Part shown: piece after piece, positions 20,831 through 31,270 of the stretch
Numbering within the stretch: position 1 is the first letter of the stretch
How the letters are laid out: every line of letters starts with the position of its first letter
From: Trichoplax sp. H2
Lineage: Eukaryota > Placozoa > Uniplacotomia > Trichoplacea
Reading direction: 5' to 3'
DNA: 31,270 bases
Assembly: GCA_003344405.1 (NCBI GenBank)
Contig: NOWV01000378.1
Span: 1-31,270 of the forward strand
Notes under the pieces: model-generated
The model's database searches: none
Seen by the model: only the letters and a program-made list of their open reading frames with translations
Told to the model about the DNA's origin: nothing
Translations under genes and position numbers: made by a program

Positions 20831-22617
20831 GTTCCCCAGATTAATTAGAAATTTCTGGAAATGGAACTTTAGCATCGTCAGTTAAGAAAATCTTACCCTT
20901 CCTATGATAATAATTCTTGAATGCCTACCGCGCTTGAAGCAAGATCAAAATGAAATCCTTAATGTTCAATATCTGCATTATTATAGTTAATATATTTACA
21001 CCAAACTCTGAATCTGCGGTGATTGATGTTCCGCTTAATTGGTTTATAGAATGGCTTTCACGGTAATCACCACAAATAATTTTATCACAATAAAACAAAG
21101 AAACTTATACGGTAGACTGAATTATACTTTTAGTTGCAAATTATTTAAACGTAAACATGCCCTTTCAGGCGCATAAGAAATAAAAACTAAAGTATGCCAT
21201 TAAGAAATAACTTTTTATGTCATTGATTATAAAATTTTAACCCTGATCAAAATACGAAGACTAAACTTCTTAGAATAAAATTAGTGTTGCATTGTTTTAT
21301 ACTGTAAGTACAATAGAGTCTAATAAACAGCTAACGCAATTCTTTTCTTAGCCTATACGAACATTATTTACTTGGTACTTTATTAAATCAGATATGCACA
21401 TTTAACAGGATCTATGGTAAGTTAGCAAACTCCTAAGATTTAACAACAACAATTATGTATCTGATGATAGTATACTGATGAAGGCAAATTAGTTTCATAC
21501 AAGAAATTCATTATTTGTTGGTCTATTTATTTCGTGCCACTATTGTCGATGGTAAATGAACAATAGTGAGGAAGAGATCCAGAAACCTGATATTTCATTT
21601 CCAAAACCAACACTGCTAGTAATGAAATTTACTTTTTAACAGAGTCGGAGTACAAAAGTACAAATAATTATAATTCATCAGATATGTTTAGCTTTCTATT
21701 GCAATTGTTCATCACGAATGTCTAATAATGAAGTTCGAAAATAATTGAATTAATGACGCAGGAATATACGTATGTTGACGTTTATCTTTAAGGTAAATTT
21801 TTTCATAAAGATTAAATAAGCAGTGAAATTTCAAGAAGCACGAAAGACAATCTTCTAAAATCTTGAGGATACAATTACTATACAAATGTATGATTGTCCA
21901 ATAAAGTAGCTAATTTTAATTATTATTACAATTTATATTTCAATGTTGCATTAATGAATAGAGTATCGTGTGATAATGTTCCGTAATTATAAAAATCATC
22001 ATATACTGATAGTCTATAATTGATTATTTTGCTTTCGACATTTATCATCCGGAGAAACATGCTTTAATTAATTACAAGCATCTTTATTCTTACTGGATAA
22101 AATTTTAGTATTACCTTATCTATAGAGCATACGAATTGCCGGTATTATTTATCGAACCATATTGATAGCAATCTGGTATCGTGACTTAGTTCGAATTTTT
22201 TATAGAGATATATTAATTAAAAATGACTAGATTTGTAGATTTATTAGTATATCTAATTATTTTTTAGAAAAAGTTAGAATTTATCAATGACTTTCTGAAT
22301 GTATAACTATATCAAAAGCGATATTTTACGAAGGAATAACAACATCAAATATAAGTAAATTATAATTAAAAATATGCGATCATTCTAACTCGCTCGCTTC
22401 TTCAAACTTAGGGTACCCAGCCTTAAATACCGCCTGTTTGGTAGGCATATTCAAGCGCAAATCAGTATTTTATGACAAATACTTTATATACAGAACCATA
22501 TCTAAATTTTGATAATTAATGCTAAATTAAGTTATTCCACCAGAAATGTCTATAAATAACATCAGCATGACAGTATTACTGTATTCTGTATTTTTACAGT
22601 GATATTATTTTGCCTGT

Positions 22618-23801
22618 TGTGACAGTGATATATATTGTATTAGAGTAGAAATATATATGTTAGGATAAATTTTTTACCCTATCCTTATTTACTTAACTTC
22701 TGATTTGGATATAATGTGTTCTAATATAGCACTGACCTTTTACGACAGTGACATATTGTAATGTAACTTAGTATTGTGATTGTAGACTGTTAGCCATGTT
22801 TAGTATAATGTACCATAGATAATTATCCTAAGAGATATCTGGTAGCTATAACTATAGACTGTAGTGGTATAGACTCTATGCTAGAGTACAGATGACTATC
22901 TACAGTAAGCTGTTGAGTTACTAATAAGGTTATAGGTAAAAATAGAACTGTAAATCATATATTAGGATATGCTTAATTCATTGTACTTTGGCTGGTGTGA
23001 ATGATGTCTACATAAGTACTGTAGTCATATCCAAATTAGATTAATGATGGTCCGCAGTAGAATAGTCTTACTAAGAATAAGTTAACTGTGTGTAAAATAA
23101 GGTAAAAGGTTGCTATGCAGATTGTAGCTGCGAATGCTACGGAAAGTATAAAAGCATACAACTTTAGATTATTCAGTTAGTTCGTTATAGAAGTCTTTAG
23201 TAGTAGTATTCGGCTAGAGTAAAGCTGTGTGTAGTTAATCTTTGTATAAGATTCAATAAAGCCCTTATTTTTCTAAAATTTGGAATTTCGTGATTGGTAT
23301 ATATCACTCATATATACCTATACTGAAATTAATAGTTATAATAGGGAATGTCAATCATCTACTTACAGCTCGAATCATTGTGATTTTAATTTACTTATAG
23401 AAGATTGCAATTATCGTGGAAATGTCTCGTGATAGGACATATCGTAATCTGAATATTCTGTATTAGTCATCAGATGTTTACGTTCATATATATTGTTGTC
23501 TACATTAGGGAGCAGTAGCTAAAATTAATGTCTAATTCAGTTAATGAATCCAAAGTTAAGCTTACTAACTATGACTTATGAGCTATTGAGGAAGAGTATA
23601 TAAATGCAGTATATCGCGTAATAAAGTGGATTCTTAAACTTAGTATTCAACGCAAAATACCAGGCGTCCAAGTCTTTTTTAGTCTGCTAGTAGAGCAAAA
23701 GTGTTTCTGATAGCGGAGATATCGTTCCTTGATAGGTGCTTCAAGGAATTGACTTATTGATCGAACGTTACGTTATCTTGTTCCAAAACTCTTTTGTGAC
23801 A
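22618..23801 (+). mobile_element. LTR-I solo LTR with nested LTR-II
   Basis: LTR-I from TGTGACAGTGATATATATTG to CTCTTTTGTGACA. Without the nested element and its target duplication its length is about 627 bp, matching the complete 629-bp copy. Has TATATAAA and AATAAAG. Outer target duplication is no longer visible (CCTGT/CAGCA), so this is an old insertion. Confidence 0.88.
22757..23308 (+). mobile_element. LTR-II solo LTR (552 bp) nested in LTR-I
   Basis: Starts TGTAATGTAACTTAGTATTG and ends GGTATATATCACT. Exact target duplication CATAT at 22752-22756 and 23309-23313. TATA box GTATAAAAGC near 23147 and CAATAAAGCCC near 23250. The 3' terminal A of the usual CA end is T here. Confidence 0.9.
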
Positions 23802-25219
23802 CAGCAAATGAAAAAATAAGTGTTATGAAATCTTTTGCACTATAGGAAGGAGTTTTTATTTGAAAGACAGAGATTAATCACAGTTACAATTTTTGTAACA
23901 TCACGTAATTTTTTATCATAGCTAATGATATTGCATTAAAAAGTTTCCTATCTAAACTTAATCCAAAAAATTAAAAAAAAATTTAATTTCAGAACCTTTG
24001 AGAAATATTCAAATAACAATATCTAAAGCAACCTAGTGATAGTGGCTCTAAGCCGTAATAACATCAATATTCGATCAATAGCAAATTTCTATTAGAAATA
24101 TAAACACAATATTTTTATTATATAGCGATATAAAAAGGAAATATCATTTATTATCACAATTTAAAAAAGTTGCTATTGATTCCCAACAGTTCCATTATCA
24201 TTACGTTTTCAAACTGTCACAGCTGCCATATATCTGAGTAACGACCGAAAATTTTAATTTTTTTTCATGTTAGATTGTTCAAAATAGGAAGTACATTAAA
24301 TTTTTCAAAGTATTTACAATGGCCTTAAAATATCTAATGGCAGGTGCTGATTAAATAATAAATACGATATTACAGAAAAAGGTACTTAGTCTTACAGGAG
24401 AAATAAATTATTATCATTGAATCTCGACAACAATTACTTTCACTTAACAATTAACTTTATAAAAAGCACCAGATATTTTATATTGAAATTTGAATTCGAA
24501 CATTTAATCTTTTATTAAGAATTATTTCCTAACAAATAAATGTTTCATGCAAAATATGCGCGACTAAAAATTAGATTACGTGACAGTTTTTATAAGTGAT
24601 GTATGTTAAAATTTTCTTTTTAAAGTTTATTTAATCTTAATTTAAGTTGGATTCATATCTAATTCAATCATTTCGAATTAAGATTTAATCGTCTTCTTTC
24701 TTGCTACATACAACAATGTTCAGTACTGGTGAGGATTATAACATAAATAAAGTACGGCATTATTGAATATACTTGAACACTTTACTATACCCAGTTAACT
24801 CGTATGTGAAGTACCTATTACGAGCAGTGTGTTAGGCTAGTAATAATTAATCTGGTTATTTTACAAAATGCCTAGTGATTTTGTAAAATGACGGATTCTT
24901 GAATAAATGCGGTAGTATTTTAATAATATGAGCATTTATATGCATCTGCCAATAGTCTAATAATAGCAAATACTAATCTAGTTAAAGTACCGATTTTGCT
25001 AAGTGATTTATAAATTGCAGTAAATCCCTCGCACTGCTATTTATTAGAAGATTTAAGTAAACGTAAATTAAGAAATCTATAAAATACAATAGTGTTAAGG
25101 GAAGTTCTATTTATGGCACTTACATGCATTGTTACCTTCTGATTTGACGATATATTCTAACCTGCTTTATTTACATAATTTTAAATTAATATAAAGCTAT
25201 ATTGTTCGCGATTTATGCA
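23802..25219. other. AT-rich sequence, nothing recognised
   Basis: 1.4 kb without a supported exon, repeat or ORF. A small palindromic pair (ATTTTACAAAAT and ATTTTGTAAAAT near 24858-24890) is the only structure noticed. Confidence 0.5.
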
Positions 25220-26372
25220 TGTGATGTATACCGATCACGAAATTTCAAATTTTAGAAAAATAAGGGCTTTATTGATTCTTATACAAAGATTAACTACACA
25301 CAGCTTGTTACAAATCTTCTTCTTTGTAACAAGAAACCGGGTCTTAAACACTATCTTCACTAGTACTTGTGTTCCCAACTAACTTAGGGACCTATCGCAG
25401 TTGAACTAACTCTCAGCTACACAAAAAAACTACTATTGAGTAATAGGTTTAAATACTTTACTTTATTTTCGTTAGCCATAGTCGTAAAATGTACTAAAGA
25501 AAAACGTAAGAATATTCTTAGCAATAATAGTCACAAGATCCTGCAAATGACTAACTAGAACTGAGAAGCTAAGCTAGCGCTCCGCTTTTTATAGTCTCGC
25601 CGATGGTACACTTGTGAATATTCTTGAAATAGCGGCTTACACTGTACAGTATACATATCCTAGTATGGCAACTAGAGCCTCAAGGCTCTGCAAAGTAATT
25701 GATCTTACACTTAAGGTGTTATTAATTAACGTTTACAGACTAAGCGTGTTAGCTCCGACATGTCAACAATATTGAACAAGTACTTATGAATAAACATTAA
25801 TATCTAATAAGCTACTGGAGCAAACAATAATTTAAATGAGATATTTTAATTAACTTAGCAATTAATATTTCGGAGCATGGCTCCGTAACATAGCTCTATT
25901 CTAGCCGAATACTACTACTAAAGACTTTTAGAACGAATTAATAGAATAATCTAAAAGGCATGCTTTTATACTTTCGTAGCATTCGCAGCTACAATCCACA
26001 TGGCAACCTTTTACCTTATTTTACACATGGTTAAATCAATTTTATTAATAAAACTATGCTACTGCGGACCATCATTAACCCGATACGGATACGACTACAG
26101 TACTTAAGTATATATTATTCACACCAGCCAAAGTATAATGAATTAACCATATCCTAATAGATGATATACGGTTCTATTTTTACCTATAACCTTATTGATA
26201 ACTCAACACCTTACTGTATATAGTCATCTGTACTCTAGTATAGAGTCCATACCGCTACAGTCTATAGTTATGGCTACCAAATATCTCTTAAGATAAATAT
26301 AGAAGTTACGCTACCGTACATTATACTAAACATGGCTAACAGTCTACAATCACAATACTAAGTTACATTACA
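25220..26372 (-). mobile_element. LTR-II solo LTR with nested LTR-IV
   Basis: On the plus strand it runs TGTGATGTATACC to AGTTACATTACA. Target duplication ATGCA/ATACA (one mismatch) at 25215-25219 and 26373-26377. The inner 25306-25890 is a separate element; without it the length is about 568 bp. Confidence 0.88.
25306..25890 (-). mobile_element. LTR-IV solo LTR (585 bp) nested in LTR-II
   Basis: Runs TGTTACAAATC to GCTCCGTAACA on the plus strand, with target duplication CAGCT/TAGCT. On the minus strand it starts TGTTACGGAGCCATGCTCCG (a hairpin), has GACTATAAAAAGCGG as TATA box and later AATAAAG, and ends in a second hairpin TGTTACAAA...TTTGTAACA. No coding content. Only copy in the window. 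Confidence 0.87.
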
Positions 26373-28466
26373 ATACAGAAGAATATTGCTAAATTGTGTC
26401 AATAATAAAATTCTAACCTTGTATACTGGTACTTTCGTAATCTTGTTTCTAAATACGAGAGACTCCTAGTAAATGATTGGTATTTTTTTATACTATTCGT
26501 TATCTATTTATTATATTTAAAATAGGAATTGAATTTCACATCAGAATCGGTCATAATCCATTGCTTTTACTATAAACCTTTCAATGCAATTCTGACTTTC
26601 TTCTCGATAAACTCTTACTTTAGTCTTCTTACCTAGTGTAAACCTACAAATATCACAATTTATATCAAAGTCTTATTTACAGCTCGATCATTTCATTTCC
26701 TCTTCAATGATTTGTTTATTACCTAATTTTTGTAGTCATATTATTGCAAAATTGACTTACCGTAACTTACGTGAGGCTATTTAATACATTCAAATAAAGC
26801 TATTAATCTATTCTTTCTGTGAGCTTGCCCTACAGTAGTCTAAGACAGTATTACACCTTAATATGCATTAATTCATCGGAGTTACTGGAAATCTTCGAAA
26901 TTCGAATTTTTATAAACTAATGGAAACGCATCAGTATAAATAAATGTGGCATTGTAAAAGGATTAATAAATTTACAAATCTATAAGGCCCTCTATCCATT
27001 TTCTAAAATGATTGCAGTAGGATTACTCTTTACAGATTATTATAGTTATTTACGAAATCACTAATACCTAAAGCAAACTGTATGAATATTTAATGAAATT
27101 ACGGCCATGCTGCGTGAGAGTAGTTTTTCTAAAATTTAGTATTATCCAATTCAAAATCTGACTTGATAACATAGGCTAGATATCTAAGGCGGTAAAATTG
27201 TGAGCAAAACTGAAAAGTAGCTTTAAAAGTAATGTTTAAATATACATCCGGCCATCAGAGGTTTGTTCTTCTATTTTCCCCTTTATAAATGTATAAAAAG
27301 GCTATGGTAAGCCGAATGATGGACTTATCTCTAGATTTTCTAGGGCAACACTTTGATACAAACTTATATAAATTGTACGAACACAAACTTATTATATAAT
27401 ATAGATATTCATATAAATCACTTCTTTAAGAAAACCTTGTTTAAGAGTTATTAGACTGCAAAAAATTTATCTAAGCTATTACATCCAATCTGGGAAGTAA
27501 TTTTCATAAATTAATAGTCTTGGTAAAGATAGAATTTAAAAATGCGTACTATTATTGCAGAAATTAAGAATAACTGAGCAATAATTAACAAGTGTCGAAA
27601 ATCTAATATTGGTCATCCTGAGCTGGAAGTAAATTACCAGATTCTACTGGTGGTTGTTAAATACATTAAGCTCGTTCAATTTACGTCAACGAAGTCTCCT
27701 ACAAGCAGGCTAGCATCATATAATAGAAAATAAAACAATAGATTCTATGAATCTGTCCGTTGACCATATGATTACCCTGCTGCTAATATCGAAGATAGTG
27801 ACATATTCGGAATCCTGCATTATAATGTATCAATTTGCCTAATTGGGTACCGTTCTTAGATAATTAGCTGCTATTGATAATCAACAGTGAATAATATTAA
27901 TTATAAATATTTTTCTAATATTAGTGATGCGATAAGATCTCTTTTTATTAACCAAACTACATCAAATTTAGCCATCAACGCCATAATAAAATATGAGGCA
28001 TGTTACTGCATTCATGTAAAACATAACACTACTTCATAATATTAAAGATTTAAATTCGTAAATAAATAACTATTTAATATTGCAGATTACATTAACAGCT
28101 TTACTTGAACACAACACCTTATACAACTATCAGTTACATCTTTCACTACGGAACGCCTGGCACATAGGCTGAATAGAAGGTACTATTACTACGTATGTTT
28201 CTTCGTGCCTACCACAAACGACATATAATTTTTCCTTATTGATGCAAAGTTGCGTGCAATATTCATAAACTAAACCAAATATAGTCTGGCAGTCTGCGAA
28301 TTTTTAAATTTGCATTAATTAAAAGGATACTTTCGATCAGACCAAGGTTGTACTGACAGTTTAGAATAATTCAAATTCAGTACCGTAATTTGATCAGATT
28401 AGCAAATTTAGGGTACCTCGTAGCTTGTCGTTATCTTTAGTATTTTATATATAATTAATTTCTCAA
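26373..28466. other. region downstream of the 7TM gene, no gene recognised
   Basis: 2.1 kb, AT-rich, without a convincing exon on either strand. Some short LRR-like frames (for example near 26973-27020 on the minus strand) lack the required phase or contain stops. Confidence 0.45.
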
Positions 28467-28472
28467 TTTATT
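28467..28472 (-). promoter_or_regulatory. polyadenylation signal of the 7TM gene
   Basis: AATAAA on the minus strand about 40 bases after the TAA stop at 28511, so the 3' UTR appears very short. It is a common motif in AT-rich DNA, and position is the main support. Confidence 0.5.
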
Positions 28473-28510
28473 TATACACCTTATAGATATACTATCATTT
28501 ACGTAATCAG

Positions 28511-29723
28511 TTACATCACATCTTCTATCTCGCTTCTTGTGTTAGTTTGAGATGTCGAAGCATATAATTTCTTACTTAAATCACTTTGCACTATATGCAC
28601 CACAGATGGTGATGCGGTACCAACGACCCTACTATCAACCCAAGAAGTACTTCTTCTATCCAAATTGATTACATTGTCATTTTTTAACGGTGAAGAATTA
28701 CCTTGACCCACAGTCATTTTGCTCTTACAGCTACAGGATCTGACGTGATGTCTAACTGACTGCAGAAATGTTGGACTACTCATTGTATACAAGTATGGAT
28801 TGATAGCTGAATTAATCGGTAGGGCTACTATAATCGCAAATTGTAAAACTACGCTACCACTATCGGTAGGATCGATCATTACTTGGATCATATACGCATA
28901 ATAAGGCACCCAAGAAATCAAGTCCGTTATAACGATAGCAAATAGTCTCATAGCAATTCGTTTACCACCATCGTGTGCTCGAGATGTAGCGGCCCTCGAC
29001 GTATTATGAATCGCTATAAACATATGGGAGTACATTAGACATGTAGTTAGCCAACAAATTAATGTGATAGTAAGGTATCCAATAATCCATACACGAAAAT
29101 GAAAGTTTCTAAAATTACTAGCCATGCAGATACTTGTATATTCATAAATTCTTAAATCACCATCAGCTTTGTAACTGTACGCAACCGGTAAGCCCACGAA
29201 GACGAAGCATATCATCCACTGTATCAAAATAATAACCTTAGCATGTTGTGGTGATAATCTTTTAGCGGAATATGGAAATGCGATATAAATATAGCGATCA
29301 AAACTAATGGTGATCATCATCAGAACTGACATTAAACTTGCAGTACAGCAAAGAAAACAAGCAAGTACGCAAGTAAAACTTCTTAACCAGACTTCTGCAT
29401 TAAAAGCGTATATATCGTGATACGTCAGATCTGCACCTCCAATAATTAGCATATAACCAGCCATCATTAAATCAGATACCGCTAAATTTGTAATAAGTAA
29501 CATTGGAACTGGTTCCGTTCTTTGTTTTATCTTATATAAATTGATGTAGAGAACTGTTAAATTACCGAATAGGGCTAAAATCCCTATTATCCAAACAAAC
29601 AACTTGAGCGATAAGTGTGATAATATATTAGAGCACGTTGTAAAAGCATCTTGTGCAATATATGGAGTGCAAAGAGTAATACTTGCAGGAGCTATGCAGC
29701 ATAAATATTCCCTTGATGAAAAT
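28511..29723 (-). CDS. Seven-transmembrane terminal exon of an LGR / relaxin-receptor-like GPCR
   Basis: One exon of about 404 codons, from a TTTAG acceptor (phase 2) to a TAA stop. The first ~38 residues are an LGR-type hinge with a CC pair (REYLCCIAPAS) and later Cys (FTTCSNIL). TM1 has GN (ILALFGN), TM2 LAVSD, then the TM3 Cys (FTC) and a DRY motif (SFDRYIYIAFP), W in TM4, an ECL2 Cys, TM6 TDLISWVPYY, and TM7 LPINSAINPYLYT. The TM6 and TM7 wording is typical of the LGR/relaxin receptor group. A Cys cluster after TM7 (RSCSCKSK) suggests palmitoylation, and a ~70-residue Ser/Thr-rich tail follows. Role: plasma-membrane receptor coupling to G proteins; ligand unknown. The first in-frame ATG is not the start: the codon at 29602 is TTG (Leu) and the frame stays open to the acceptor. 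LRR exons should lie to the right, but only a broken one is seen. Confidence 0.9.
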
Positions 29724-29780
29724 CTAAATTATGAACGGATTAAATCAAGATTTCAGACCATTGATAACTGTTCGACTTAC

Positions 29781-29842
29781 TAATTTAGAGATTGCTTTAA
29801 AATTGTCGTATGAAATTTCTCGATTTATTAGCTCTAAGTAAG
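29781..29842 (-). pseudogene. degenerate or out-of-phase LRR-like exon upstream of the 7TM exon
   Basis: TTTAG acceptor and a good GTAAGT donor enclose 62 bp rather than 72. In the expected phase-2 frame it reads LLRANKSRNFIRQF, LRR-like with N at 5, and then hits TAA. Another frame is open (YLELINREISYDNFKAISKL), also LRR-like, but ends in phase 0, whereas the 7TM exon needs a phase-2 donor. Either this copy has lost bases, or the real last LRR exon is further right. Confidence 0.4.
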
Positions 29843-30406
29843 CTAAACCGACTTAGTATATGTAAATTGGAATCCCTACGTTGCCGCAGTAAATTTGAAA
29901 ATTTGCTATGTAAAAACTTAAAATCTTACATTTGTTTGAGATTAGGAAGAGAATAAAAGGATTCTTTTTGTATATTAACTAATGGATTGCCAGTTATTGA
30001 TCTAGAGTGTGAAACGGTAAGACCGACATTAGCATAAAATTCACTGCTATACGTAATCTAGGTTAATTTTTTAATTATTATTTCAGTAATATTTATCATA
30101 GCTTGCAAGTATTGTAGTGCAACCCCTTATTACGGTATTACCTTAGCGTTGGGATAGTTTAATAGTACAGTAGCAGTTAATATGGAAAATATCCGTATTT
30201 GTAGTGCTAGGTAAGATAAGTAATGCTTTAAAGTGCACTTTATTTGTGATAGTTTATTGCATATTTGATATTGTTTGTTATTGTGTGTAGATATTAGTAA
30301 GATGATTCAAGTTCTAGCTTATGATATTAGAACTAGACAACAAACATACTTAAATCAAGATTAAGTATTTGTAATAGATTAAAAATTGTTGCTAATAGAA
30401 TAACTA
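29843..30406. other. intron or upstream sequence of the 7TM gene
   Basis: No LRR exon in phase 2 found. A hairpin (AGTTCTAG...ATTAGAACT near 30310-30335) is present; meaning unknown. Confidence 0.4.
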
Positions 30407-30704
30407 TGTAAAGACCATCTCGGTTCGAGATGTCTTTCCCAGTAAAATATAACAATAATACTGTTGTTGTTTACAAGTTAGAAGGTCCCTATATAAACGG
30501 AAACATTTTGGACTGAGCAGTGAGTACGAAAAGTTGTAGATGTATCTATGCTAATGAAAGTTCGATTTTTACAGTACTTTGCTGTGTGCATTTAACGTTT
30601 AGTAAAAGAGCGTTTAAGTCATTAGTTACTTATAGACTTTTTCTTCACGTTTCCTTATCGCAGTGTATAAATTGTAGCACCCCTAATTTAGCTTGATTTT
30701 TACA
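30407..30704 (+). mobile_element. probable LTR (LTR-VII), 3' end uncertain
   Basis: Starts TGTAAAGACCATCTCGGTTC with a hairpin (AAGACcATCTCG...CGAGATgTCTT). CTATATAAACGG near 30490 looks like a TATA box. 30590-30626 carries the R/U5 block of LTR-I (TTTAACG...GCGTTTAAGTC). A TTTTTACA end at 30704 pairs with TGTAAAG, but the flanking 5-mers do not match; the end could be up to ~80 bases further. Confidence 0.5.
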
Positions 30705-30811
30705 GAAAATTTTTCATAGTAAATGAGTATGCTGCAAATACAACTGCTTTATCTGGTCTATAATTTATCGATAGAAAATAGCTATAACTATTTGTAGTAA
30801 TAATGTGTAAT

Positions 30812-31270
30812 TGTCACAAAACAGCTTTGCAACAAGATAACGCAATATACGATCAATAAGTCAATTCCTTGAACCACGTATCAGGGAACGATATCTGCAC
30901 TATCACAAACACTTTTGCTCTACTGGCAGACTACACAAAGACTTAAACGCCTCGTATTTTACGTTAAACACTAAGTTGGAGAAATTCTTTATTTCACGAT
31001 ATACTGCATTTATATACTACTCCTCAATAGTTCATAAGTCATAGTTAATACAATTAACAGTAGAATCATTTACTGAATTAGATATTAATTTTAGCTACTG
31101 CTCCCTTAATGCAGACAACAGTATTTACGAACATAGACATGTAATGACTAATACAGAATAGTCAGATTACGATATGTCCTATCACGGAACATTTCCATGA
31201 TAATTTACAGTCTACCATAAGTAAATTGCAATCACAATAATTCGAACTGTAAGCAGATGATTTGCATTCC
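30812..31270 (-). mobile_element. LTR-I solo LTR, cut by window end
   Basis: Starts TGTCACAAAACAGC (the LTR-I 3' end in reverse) and continues without breaks to the window end, closely matching 1-381 and 8453-9081. Left flank GTAAT; the other end lies outside. It supplies the length reference for the gap in the 16258-17138 copy. Confidence 0.88.

Larger units (their letters stand above)
18800..22617. other. gene-poor region
   Basis: 3.8 kb with no supported exon on either strand. It holds a telomere-like tract and two TA repeats (listed). The 62-codon plus ORF at 20020-20208 has no recognisable domain and no conserved features. The 5' end and promoter of the LRR gene may be in this stretch. 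Confidence 0.5.

Noticed and set aside
26973-27020. Short LRR-like frame on the minus strand (IEGLIDL end)
   Set aside because: Stop codon shortly upstream, only about 16 residues, no proper acceptor.
1-31270. CRISPR arrays, operons, tRNA or rRNA genes
   Set aside because: No regularly spaced identical repeats, no cloverleaf or rRNA sequence recognised; the context is eukaryotic.

Overview
This is a stretch of an AT-rich, intron-containing animal genome from a diploid, heterozygous assembly with 20-N gaps. The main evidence is on the minus strand. At 28511-29723 a single large exon encodes a rhodopsin-type seven-transmembrane domain with the hallmarks of leucine-rich-repeat GPCRs (LGR / relaxin-receptor-like). 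From about 15 kb down to 1.95 kb lies a long series of small exons, mostly 72 bp and all phase 2, each coding one leucine-rich repeat (LRR). Short phase-2 LRR exons plus one 7TM exon, small introns and a TTAGGG-type interstitial telomere motif fit an early-branching invertebrate. A placozoan such as Trichoplax or Hoilungia is my best guess, but this is inference and not proven by the window.

Layout. 1-459: an LTR nested in another LTR. 1952-14963: at least 23 LRR exons of one gene, read right to left, whose hinge and 7TM exons would lie left of position 1; two weaker exon candidates (15142-15207 and 17402-17476) may extend it upstream. Its introns carry LTR insertions. 17.5-28.4 kb: gene-poor DNA with solo LTRs, TA repeats and a short telomere-like tract; the 5' end of the LRR gene is probably here but I could not identify it. 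28.5-29.7 kb: the last exon of a second gene of the same family on the same strand, so the locus looks like a tandem pair or cluster. 29.7-31.3 kb: a broken LRR-like exon and two more LTRs.

The second theme is a set of LTR sequences with no internal gag/pol region visible. I recognise a ~629-bp family (LTR-I), a ~552-bp family (LTR-II), a ~442-bp family (LTR-III) and several single copies (called LTR-IV to LTR-VII here). They begin TGTnAC or TGTnAn, mostly end in ACA, carry TATA and AATAAA signals, and the youngest are flanked by exact 5-bp target duplications. They are nested in one another in both directions. Several start with a hairpin, and three otherwise different families share a block in the presumed R/U5.

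Two places that look like tandem duplications are better explained as two haplotypes stitched together. At 16.1-17.3 kb an LTR-I insertion allele surrounds, between two N gaps, a contig of the empty-site allele. At 9.0-9.9 kb an allele with LTR-III inserted into LTR-I follows the allele without it. Both are therefore likely segregating, recent insertions in introns of the LRR gene.
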